Source of the DNA: Candidatus Phascolarctobacterium caballi
GTDB lineage: Bacteria > Bacillota > Negativicutes > Acidaminococcales > Acidaminococcaceae
DNA length: 45,318 bases
Assembly: GCA_018065225.1 (NCBI GenBank)
Contig: JAGHTS010000213.1
Coordinates: 1 to 45,318, forward strand
Direction: 5' to 3'
Shown: positions 39,714 through 45,318 of the stretch, one piece after another
Numbering within the stretch: the stretch's first letter is position 1
Layout of the letters: every line of letters starts with the position of its first letter
Program-made: the position numbers and the translations under genes
The notes under the pieces: model-generated
Database searches by the model: none
Told to the model about the DNA's origin: nothing
What the model saw: the letters and a program-made list of their open reading frames with translations, nothing else

Positions 39714-39911
39714 GTGGCAAAAGGTAAAAAGCATTACAGCGGAAAAGAATTGATATTGCGCAGGCAGATACAGCGACAGCAGGAAGAGAAAACAGCCAAT
39801 CCGGGCAACAGCATGACAAAGACTTTGCAGAGGGCGAACAGCGCAAGAAGAGCAATAGAGAAAGCAAGAGAGAAAATGAGAGGGGGAACAGCAAATGGAA
39901 CAGCTGATTGA
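39714..39911 (+). CDS. Unknown 65-aa basic protein
   Basis: GTG at 39714 follows AGGAGGTGC. The protein is basic and polar (KGKKHYSGKELILRRQIQRQ, LQRANSARRAIEKAREKMRG). It overlaps the membrane-protein gene by 17 bases. Function is unknown. Confidence 0.5.
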   Translation: MAKGKKHYSGKELILRRQIQRQQEEKTANPGNSMTKTLQRANSARRAIEKAREKMRGGTANGTAD

Positions 39912-40095
39912 TTTTATTGTTGCATTATTACGCTTAACCGGGGCAGCAGTTGCAGTTCTATTCATCATGGGCGTTGCGTTCTTAATCTGGGTAATTGTAA
40001 GGGAAGCGGCTTGGGTTGTACAGCAGGAAAACAGAAGAAAATATGAGCATAAAGAACGAAAGGAAGAGAAGAACAATGCAGATGGCAGCTTTTAA
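39895..40095 (+). CDS. Small single-pass membrane protein
   Basis: This 66-aa protein has a hydrophobic segment at about residues 5-38 (FIVALLRLTGAAVAVLFIMG, then VAFLIWVIV) and a charged C-terminus. It could modify the host membrane or signal superinfection immunity, but this is a guess from size and location. Confidence 0.55.
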   Translation: MEQLIDFIVALLRLTGAAVAVLFIMGVAFLIWVIVREAAWVVQQENRRKYEHKERKEEKNNADGSF

Positions 40096-40375
40096 GGCAG
40101 TATGCCCACTTGAACTGGGCGACACAGTGGCAATTATGAAGCCAAAGGAAAAGAGCAGCAACAAGCAGGCGTTTTACCTGCCAGAAAATGCAAATATCAT
40201 TATCGCAGGAAGCGCAGAACTGCACAAAGTATCAGACATATTGACAATGCACTATTTGAGAAATAAAGAAGTGCAGTTCTTGTATGAACTGGACAACAGC
40301 GGTCATTACGAACCATTAGACGTAAAAATGCCAGTCATGCAGTACGCAGAAGCATTGAGGAACCGTGAAAAATAA
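40076..40375 (+). CDS. Unknown 99-aa early protein
   Basis: ATG at 40076 follows AGGAAGAGAAG and overlaps the preceding gene by 20 bases. It has a beta-strand pattern (FKAVCPLELGDTVAIMKP, NANIIIAGSAELHKVSDILT). It ends eight bases before the operator region. No family was recognised. Confidence 0.55.
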   Translation: MQMAAFKAVCPLELGDTVAIMKPKEKSSNKQAFYLPENANIIIAGSAELHKVSDILTMHYLRNKEVQFLYELDNSGHYEPLDVKMPVMQYAEALRNREK

Positions 40376-40380
40376 AACAA

Positions 40381-40471
40381 CTTGCGCAAGTATAAATATT
40401 GCACAAAGAATGTCTATACTTGCGCAACTATATTTGTGTATTATTACATATTGAAATTATACTTGCGCAAG
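40381..40471. promoter_or_regulatory. Three CTTGCGCAAG operators, second locus
   Basis: Sites are CTTGCGCAAG at 40381-40390, CTTGCGCAAC at 40419-40428 and CTTGCGCAAG at 40462-40471, 38 and 43 bases apart. They match the three sites at 27.3 kb in sequence, number and rough spacing. ATATTGCACA occurs after the first site in both loci when the loci are read in the same sense. Confidence 0.88.
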
Positions 40472-40490
40472 TATATAATAAAGACAGTTA
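40451..40490 (+). promoter_or_regulatory. Promoter with operator in its spacer
   Basis: TTGAAA (40451-40456), 17 bases and TATAAT (40474-40479). The palindrome 40462-40471 fills the spacer. Bases 40457-40490 are a 34-bp exact inverted copy of 27276-27309. It drives the 40521 gene and probably the tRNA and par genes. Confidence 0.87.
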
Positions 40491-40520
40491 GAACAGCAAA
40501 GCAATATGGAGGTACACGAA

Positions 40521-40766
40521 ATGGAAAAAACATATTTTGAAGAAATCAAGTTAAGGTTTATCAAAGCTGCAATGTGGACGAATGACAATGCAAAAGACGG
40601 CGACGTGAACAGAAACCATGTAAATTATGGTTGCTGCACCTGCTGGGCACAAGTGCTGCAAGATATGGGACACGAAACAAAAGTGCCAGTATGGGAAGAT
40701 AACGGCTGCTTGAAAATTCCATTTATCGAAATAGATGGACAAAAAGTGCTTGAATTTGAAAAATAG
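40521..40766 (+). CDS. Unknown 81-aa Cys-rich protein before tRNA
   Basis: ATG at 40521 follows TGGAGGTAC. The protein has NYGCCTCWAQVLQDMGHETK, with Cys-Cys-x-Cys and Trp, and an acidic end. It was not recognised. Its TAG stop shares the last G with the first base of the tRNA gene. It is the second target of the CTTGCGCAAG system and is unrelated to the first target at 26981-27232. Confidence 0.6.
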   Translation: MEKTYFEEIKLRFIKAAMWTNDNAKDGDVNRNHVNYGCCTCWAQVLQDMGHETKVPVWEDNGCLKIPFIEIDGQKVLEFEK

Positions 40767-40838
40767 CACGGTTGGCGCAATGGATAGCGCAGCAGCTTCC
40801 GAAGCTGACGGCTGCGGGTTCAAGTCCCGCACCGTGCA
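40766..40838 (+). tRNA. tRNA-Arg(CCG)
   Basis: The 73 bases fold into a cloverleaf: acceptor GCACGGT/ACCGTGC, D stem GCGC/GCGC, anticodon loop TTCCGAA with CCG (reads CGG), T arm GCGGG-TTCAAGT-CCCGC and discriminator A. CCA is not encoded. The top pair of the anticodon stem is a G-A mismatch; the other four pair. The gene lies between a small ORF and parA in the same transcript direction. Confidence 0.92.
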
Positions 40839-40887
40839 TTACTGGGAAACAAAGAGAACAAAGACCAGATACAAGGAGGAATACCGA

Positions 40888-41649
40888 ATGAAAGTATTAT
40901 CAATTATCAACTTAAAAGGCGGGGTGGCAAAAACAATATCCAGCGTCAATATGGCACACATACTGGCAACCGTACACGGCTGCAAAGTGCTTCTGATTGA
41001 CAATGACAAGCAGGGGAACGCTTCAAAGATACTGAACCGCCACAGCTACGACAACAAGGGAACAGCTGATGTAATGACAGAACGTGGGCTGAATATGGCT
41101 GAAATTATACAGCATACAGATTATGACGGCTTGGACATTATAACAGCAAATATGAAATTGCTGACAGCAAATCTTGAAGTTATGCTGGACCAGAAAAGAC
41201 CGCAGCAGACAAGATTTAGAAAAGCATTGGAGCAGGTACAGAAAGAATACGACTACTGTATTATTGACAATGCACCAGACATTAACATTTCAACAATCAA
41301 TGCGCTGGTAGCTTCAACAGACGTTATGGTGCCAATTACGATTGATGATTTTGCGATTGATGGGCTGGCAGAATTAAAAGAGCAGATAGACAACACCCGT
41401 GAAGATTTGAACCCAGATTTGAAGTTTTGCGGTTGTTTTATCACACAGTACGACAGAACAAATGAAGCTGACACGCAGGGCGCAGAGTATTTGCAGGCGC
41501 AGCAATACCCGGTATTCAAAACGCTTATTAGAAGAACACCAAAAATGAAACCAAGCACATTTGCAAGGGAACCAATTATTGATTATTCACCACGCTGCGG
41601 CGCTTCTGCTGACTATAAAGCGTTAGTGGAAGAATGGCTGAAAATGTGA
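40888..41649 (+). CDS. ParA-family partition ATPase
   Basis: This 253-aa protein has the deviant Walker A motif IINLKGGVAKT (residues 6-16), Walker A' LLIDNDKQGNAS, and YDYCIIDNAPDINIS (Walker B region). It would form ATP-dependent patterns on the nucleoid and move ParB-bound DNA. ATG at 40888 follows AAGGAGGAATACC; the longer frame passes through the tRNA and is not real. It is followed by parB after 30 bases. Confidence 0.93.
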   Translation: MKVLSIINLKGGVAKTISSVNMAHILATVHGCKVLLIDNDKQGNASKILNRHSYDNKGTADVMTERGLNMAEIIQHTDYDGLDIITANMKLLTANLEVMLDQKRPQQTRFRKALEQVQKEYDYCIIDNAPDINISTINALVASTDVMVPITIDDFAIDGLAELKEQIDNTREDLNPDLKFCGCFITQYDRTNEADTQGAEYLQAQQYPVFKTLIRRTPKMKPSTFAREPIIDYSPRCGASADYKALVEEWLKM

Positions 41650-41679
41650 CCAATTCGGACACGTTAGGAGGGAAGAAAG

Positions 41680-43035
41680 ATGGCGAAAGAAAACAAAAAA
41701 TTCAATTTAACTGAATTACTCAACCAGCGTTCCAAAGAGGTTGCAACAGAGGAAGTGCAGGAGCAGGAAGAAGCGGTGGTGACAGATGGAGAGCAGACAA
41801 CAGCTGACATATACGACCTTATACCATCAAAAGAAAATTTTTACAATACAGAGGACGTGCAAGACTTAAAAGAAAGCATTGAACTTGTAGGAGTGCTGCA
41901 ACCGCTTCTGGTATCAGAACCGGGGGAAGATGGGAAAAGACATATATTTGCTGGACACAGAAGACGCCGTGCAATAATGCAACTGGTAGAAGAGGGAAAA
42001 GAGCGTTTCAGATACGTTCCAATTATGGTGAAGCCTAAAAAAGACAAGATACTTGATAAGCTGGCATTGATAATGGCGAACCGCTTCCGAGAAAAAACAG
42101 ACTGGGAAAAAATGCAAGAAGCAATAGAAACAGAACGTCTGGTGCTGGAATTGAAAGAGCAAATGGACATTCCGGGAAGAACACGTGATTTGCTGGCAGA
42201 GATAATCAACACGTCTTCTGCGCAGCTTGGAAGATACAAGGCAATATATAACAATCTAATTCCAGAACTTATGGAAGAGTTCAAAGCAAATAATATTGGC
42301 GTATCAATCATTTATGAAGCGTCCGGGCTTGAAGAAGAATACCAGAAAAGGGCAGCGGAGATATTCAGAGAAAATGAAACATTAACACTGCCAGATATAA
42401 AGCAACTGAAAAAGCAATGGGAAGCAGCACAGCCAATACCGGGACAAATGAACTTTGAACAGATGGAGCAGGGCGGCGAAACAGACGCAGCAGAAGAGAA
42501 CGAGGAAAGAAGAGAGAATGAAGCGCAGGGGCAGCAGGAAGAATATGTGGACCCGCAGCCGGAAAGTATCACGTCGCTTTGTTACAGCTGCACGCATTAT
42601 GAAGAGTGCCACGACAAAAAGGCGACAGTGACAAGCTGCAATGCTTATGAGAACCGCAGAGAAGCCCAGAAAACAGACGAAGAGAGATACAGCGAAGAGC
42701 AGGAAGCCATTGACAGAGAAACGAAAAAGAAACTGCGAGAAATGCAGCAGGAAGAGAGAATGCAGCATTTGCCATCTGATGAAGCGCCGAAGCAACGTGA
42801 CATAAGACTTGCGGGCAAGAAATACGAAGAGGTGACGAGCGGGCAGCTGACATTCTTATTACTGAAAAAAGACGGCTTCAAACTGGGTGAAGAAATAGAG
42901 TTGCCGGAGTACAAAGAGGGACAGCCAACGGGAAGAAAAGCTGACATTGAAATTATATACATTCTGGAAGACTGGACGGGTCTTGATGATGATTATTGCA
43001 TTATTGGTTTTAATGTCACAGCATTTGACGCATAG
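41680..43035 (+). CDS. ParB-like partition protein
   Basis: This 451-aa protein has the ParB N-terminal domain with DLKESIELVGVLQPLLV, the GHRRRRAIMQL box (about residues 88-98) and NRFREKTDWEKMQE, then a helix-turn-helix region (INTSSAQLGRYKAIYNNLIPELME). From residue 280 it is Glu/Gln-rich and carries a cluster, CYSCTHYEECHDKKATVTSC, probably a metal site. The C-terminal 70 residues form an additional domain. The extra part makes it longer than usual ParB (near 300 aa). It may also act as a transcription or replication regulator. Confidence 0.9.
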   Translation: MAKENKKFNLTELLNQRSKEVATEEVQEQEEAVVTDGEQTTADIYDLIPSKENFYNTEDVQDLKESIELVGVLQPLLVSEPGEDGKRHIFAGHRRRRAIMQLVEEGKERFRYVPIMVKPKKDKILDKLALIMANRFREKTDWEKMQEAIETERLVLELKEQMDIPGRTRDLLAEIINTSSAQLGRYKAIYNNLIPELMEEFKANNIGVSIIYEASGLEEEYQKRAAEIFRENETLTLPDIKQLKKQWEAAQPIPGQMNFEQMEQGGETDAAEENEERRENEAQGQQEEYVDPQPESITSLCYSCTHYEECHDKKATVTSCNAYENRREAQKTDEERYSEEQEAIDRETKKKLREMQQEERMQHLPSDEAPKQRDIRLAGKKYEEVTSGQLTFLLLKKDGFKLGEEIELPEYKEGQPTGRKADIEIIYILEDWTGLDDDYCIIGFNVTAFDA

Positions 43036-43046
43036 GAGGTAAAACA

Positions 43047-43568
43047 GTGTTTGGATTGTTTAAGAGAAAAGAAGAACCAGAGAAAATAAATGAAGCAGAA
43101 GAAACCGGGTTGCGTGAATATATGAGCGTTGACAGCATAAAAGCACACTTTGTAGATATGCTGGAAGAAAACAGAGAACTTAAAAAGCGCTTGGAAGACA
43201 GAGAAAAGAGCCAAAGAGAGGAAGAAAAAAGACAGAGGAAGCAAACGGAAATAGCAGAGATTGCAGCAGATGAATACAAGCAGAGAGTGCGTGAAAAAGA
43301 AAACGAGATTGCAAAGCTAAAAAAAGAAATCGACAGACAAGACAGTGAGATTGAGATTTTGAAAAGGGACCAGAACCACTGGAAAACAAAAGCTGAAATG
43401 GCAGAAGCAACAATGAAAAAGGCAATGGAAAGAAAAGAGGAAAAGGACAAGTGCAGATATTGGCTTGAAAATGAATTGAAGAGGTATGGAAACTGGGAGA
43501 AGCTGACAAAAACGCAACTTATAGACATTATCAAATGTGCAATAGAACCAAAAGAAGAAGCAAAGTAG
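43047..43568 (+). CDS. Coiled-coil protein, unknown
   Basis: This 173-aa protein starts GTG at 43047 with AGGAGGTAAAAC upstream. About 100 residues form a highly charged coiled coil (RELKKRLEDREKSQREEEKR, ENEIAKLKKEIDRQDSEIEIL). The C-terminus (ENELKRYGNWEKLTKTQLIDIIKCAIEP) is a small helical domain. It follows parB and could be an adaptor for partition or transcription. Function is unknown. Confidence 0.6.
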   Translation: MFGLFKRKEEPEKINEAEETGLREYMSVDSIKAHFVDMLEENRELKKRLEDREKSQREEEKRQRKQTEIAEIAADEYKQRVREKENEIAKLKKEIDRQDSEIEILKRDQNHWKTKAEMAEATMKKAMERKEEKDKCRYWLENELKRYGNWEKLTKTQLIDIIKCAIEPKEEAK

Positions 43569-43598
43569 GTAGCAGTCTTACAAATGGAGGTGCAGGCA

Positions 43599-43796
43599 AT
43601 GAGCAATCCAATAATAATGATTAGCACAGAAAATATGCCGAAGTTTTGCCGCAATCGTTGCGCAAACACAAAATGTGCAAAGCATATTTCAAAGGCGTAT
43701 CAGTGCGGCGGTTCGTGTTCTATGTCCTTAATGAGAGGGGAACCAGAATGCGAGGGCTATATATCACAGCGGAAAAGCAAAAAGCATAATACATAG
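43599..43796 (+). CDS. Small Cys-rich protein
   Basis: This 65-aa protein has five Cys residues in FCRNRCANTKCAKHISKAYQ and CGGSC, and one more in ECEGY, so it may bind metal. Similar small Cys-rich proteins lie before ArpU-like genes in Clostridia phages. ATG at 43599 follows GGAGGTGC. Confidence 0.55.
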   Translation: MSNPIIMISTENMPKFCRNRCANTKCAKHISKAYQCGGSCSMSLMRGEPECEGYISQRKSKKHNT

Positions 43797-43840
43797 CGCA
43801 TAACGTGTATAAGGGAAATAAAAAGAATGGAGGAACGGCA

Positions 43841-44323
43841 ATGGCGCAAATAATGGACAAAGACCGAGTTATTGAGTTGTTGGAATACTACAAAGACATA
43901 GACGGGGAGGTGACATTTTGCAGAAAAATTCTGAAAGATTATGAAGACCAATACTACAACCCCCTTGCAGCTATTCAAAGCGACGGTCTACCAAAAGGAA
44001 AAAATAATATATCACGCCCAGTAGAAAATATGGTCTTGAAAATACCAGAATATGTCAGCGTGGAAATGCGAGAGTACGAAGAAAGAGTACAGAACTTGCA
44101 GAACCTTAAAGCGCAAATATTGCAGGAAATTTCACGACTGAAACTGAAAGAAAAGAGCATTATTTTTGATTTTTACATTCACGGCATGAAATGGGAACAA
44201 GTAGCGGTACGAAATCATTACAGCGAAAGGCAGTGTAAAAACATAAGAGATAATGCGATTGAAGCGCTTGTGGCACGTTTCCAAAACAACAAGCACATTT
44301 CAAATTTTAACAAGGTTGCATAA
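43841..44323 (+). CDS. ArpU/RinA-like late transcription regulator
   Basis: This 160-aa protein has a sigma70 region 4-like helix-turn-helix at the end: EKSIIFDFYIHGMKWEQVAVRNHYSERQCKNIRDNAIEALVARF. The N-terminal half is helical (DKDRVIELLEYYKDIDGEV). In Firmicutes phages this family is the last early gene and activates the late operon that starts at the terminase. The position just before the TerS-like gene fits that. ATG at 43841 follows GGAGGAACG. Confidence 0.85.
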   Translation: MAQIMDKDRVIELLEYYKDIDGEVTFCRKILKDYEDQYYNPLAAIQSDGLPKGKNNISRPVENMVLKIPEYVSVEMREYEERVQNLQNLKAQILQEISRLKLKEKSIIFDFYIHGMKWEQVAVRNHYSERQCKNIRDNAIEALVARFQNNKHISNFNKVA

Positions 44324-44356
44324 TCATATATTTGCCCGCCATTGCCTGCGTACTGC

Positions 44357-44365
44357 TGATATAAT
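44357..44365 (+). promoter_or_regulatory. Candidate late promoter with extended -10
   Basis: TGATATAAT is an extended -10 element without a good -35 box at 17 bases, as expected for a promoter that needs an activator. It lies right after the ArpU-like gene and upstream of the packaging genes. Imperfect inverted repeats (CTGCGTACTGCT and AGCAGAGCAG) flank it and could be the activator site. Confidence 0.5.
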
Positions 44366-44416
44366 ATAGATTAGCAGAGCAGGCATAAAAGCCGTTTATA
44401 TACACGTTGGCAATAG

Positions 44417-44460
44417 TGGGCTTTGGGAAATAATCAATTTACAAAGCCCATAATTTTTTA
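44417..44460 (+). terminator. Terminator-like hairpin before TerS-like gene
   Basis: TGGGCTTTG (44417-44425) and CAAAGCCCA (44442-44450) form a perfect 9-bp stem, followed by TAATTTTTTA. It ends the early operon or works as an anti-termination checkpoint for late transcription. Confidence 0.75.
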
Positions 44461-44517
44461 TACTTCCGCAAGGTTGAGGAATTGGAAAAATGAAAACGAA
44501 CGAAAAGAGGTGAGGGC

Positions 44518-45318
44518 ATGGGAAGACCACGGAACCCGGAAAGGGACAATTCCATGCAAAGATTTTTAGATAGTGACGGACAGATGGGCACCGCTGAACT
44601 GGCAAAGCTGGCAGGGGTGCCAGAAGTGCGTATAAGGAAATGGAAATCAGAAGACAAGTGGGAAGAAGCGTTGCAAAATAAACCCAAGAAAAGAGGGGGA
44701 CAAAAAGGCAATAAGAATGCAGCAGGAAAAACCCCGGCAAAAGATGGAAATAAAAACGCCGTAACACATGGAGCATTTGCACAAGCAGGGTATGGGGATA
44801 TTGACCCGGAGCAGGCAACACAAATACAGAACATGGGAACACCGTCCGCAATGGGACAAATGATGGAAGAATTGCAGGCACTATACCTGCGTAAAGCATA
44901 TCTGGAAAAGCTGTTAAAAGAGTATGAGAGCGAAGAAGCAGGGGGCTTCTATACAGACAAGATAGTACACATGATTGTGCCAAAGTCTTTGGAAGATAGA
45001 GAAGCAGAGCAGGACTTGGGAATTGAGAGCAGCACGACAGACCCAGAGGGAAGCACAAACGAGCAGTTCAAAACAGCAATGAAATCAATAATAAAATCAA
45101 GCCCGTTTGAAAGAGCAATGAAAGTTGAAGCAGAGTTGAACAAACTGCACGGGCGAATAATCAAGCAGCTGGACAGTATCAAAGCATACGAACTGGAAGA
45201 CAGACGCTTGACGCTGCAAGAGAAGCAATATGAATTACAAAAGCAACGATTAACTGGTGAGATAGACATAAACCCAGAGGGAAGCAGTGAAGACACAGAG
45301 GTAATGGAAGTAATAGAC
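44518..45318 (+). CDS. PBSX-type terminase small subunit-like protein, open at window end
   Basis: At least 267 codons, with no stop before the window end. The N-terminus MGRPRNPERDNSMQRFL, then GTAELAKLAGVPEVRIRKWKSEDKWEEAL, is the PBSX-type small terminase helix-turn-helix, and KKRGGQKGNKNAAGKTPAKDG its usual basic linker. The rest is helical and acidic (KAYLEKLLKEYES, LQEKQYELQKQRL). GAGGTGAGGGC precedes ATG at 44518. Joined to base 1, the frame runs 27 more codons and stops at TGA 82-84, overlapping the TTG start of the Nu1-like gene. It could be a second TerS or a regulator of packaging. Confidence 0.8.
   Translation, partial: MGRPRNPERDNSMQRFLDSDGQMGTAELAKLAGVPEVRIRKWKSEDKWEEALQNKPKKRGGQKGNKNAAGKTPAKDGNKNAVTHGAFAQAGYGDIDPEQATQIQNMGTPSAMGQMMEELQALYLRKAYLEKLLKEYESEEAGGFYTDKIVHMIVPKSLEDREAEQDLGIESSTTDPEGSTNEQFKTAMKSIIKSSPFERAMKVEAELNKLHGRIIKQLDSIKAYELEDRRLTLQEKQYELQKQRLTGEIDINPEGSSEDTEVMEVID

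Noticed and set aside
40735..40887. Long upstream extension of parA
   Set aside because: It would run through the tRNA gene, while ATG at 40888 has a perfect ribosome site and begins the Walker motif.
44396..45058. 220-aa open frame on the minus strand near the right end
   Set aside because: It is Pro/Leu/Ser/Cys-rich, lacks a ribosome site and lies opposite the TerS-like gene; it is a shadow frame.
1..45318. A second variable repeat for the same template
   Set aside because: By eye no other copy of the GGGGTTCGAGCTTC or TTCGTTCCGCTCCGCT blocks was found outside VR and TR; a full alignment search would settle it.
1..45318. Insertion sequences or transposases
   Set aside because: No transposase motif or terminal inverted repeats were seen; the only recombinase is the serine integrase.

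Overview
The window looks like a complete temperate tailed-phage genome, a contractile-tailed myovirus of a Firmicutes host, probably a gut Clostridia. The grounds are strong AGGAGG-type ribosome binding sites, TTG/GTG/ATG starts, AT-rich sigma70-like promoters and Clostridia-type lysis and regulatory families; the host itself is inferred. An intact 48-bp dyad that looks like attP sits inside the window beside a large serine integrase, so this is the excised or circular form rather than an integrated prophage. The last reading frame is open at base 45318. If the ends are joined it continues into bases 1-84 and stops at a TTGA overlap with the first gene, which suggests that the two ends are adjacent in a circular or cohesive-ended molecule.

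Layout. Bases 1-7.3 kb hold a lambda-like packaging and head module: Nu1-type small terminase, GpA-type large terminase, small joining protein, portal, ClpP-like protease with a nested scaffold start, decoration protein, major capsid protein E and a connector. Bases 7.3-20.7 kb hold a P2-like contractile tail: completion and terminator proteins, sheath, tube, tail assembly chaperone with a -1 frameshift extension, tape measure, gpX, gpD with a LysM insertion, gpV-, gpU- and gp25-like proteins, baseplate J, tail protein I and fibre-associated proteins. Bases 20.7-23.8 kb are a full diversity-generating retroelement (DGR): a C-type-lectin/FGE-fold target gene with a 3' variable repeat (VR), the accessory gene avd, a template repeat (TR) in a non-coding RNA region, and a DGR-type reverse transcriptase. 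VR and TR align over 111 bp without gaps, and all 14 differences lie at template adenines. Bases 23.8-26.5 kb hold lysis genes (XhlA-like, membrane protein, three-part endolysin, LLH holin).

Bases 26.6-30.9 kb are the lysogeny region: two small minus-strand genes, a ribbon-helix-helix regulator, an unknown gene, attP, the serine integrase, a SWIM-TM2 protein and a CI-like repressor. The repressor faces a divergent promoter pair carrying three related operators. Bases 31.1-44.3 kb are the rightward early region: an HUH Rep protein, a membrane-anchored lytic transglycosylase, zinc-ribbon and ASCH proteins, a cytosine methyltransferase, two DUF2786 proteins, a deoxyribosyltransferase-like protein, HD and VRR-NUC enzymes, many small unknowns, tRNA-Arg(CCG), ParA, ParB and an ArpU-like late activator. 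The late operon then starts with a PBSX-type TerS-like gene and runs into the window start.

How it works together (inference): the repressor shuts the early promoter. After induction Rep starts replication, ArpU-like protein turns on the late operon, and the DGR diversifies the tip of a tail-borne receptor-binding protein. A second regulatory circuit is marked by a CTTGCGCAAG palindrome present three times at each of two promoter regions 13 kb apart, including a 34-bp block that is identical in inverted orientation.
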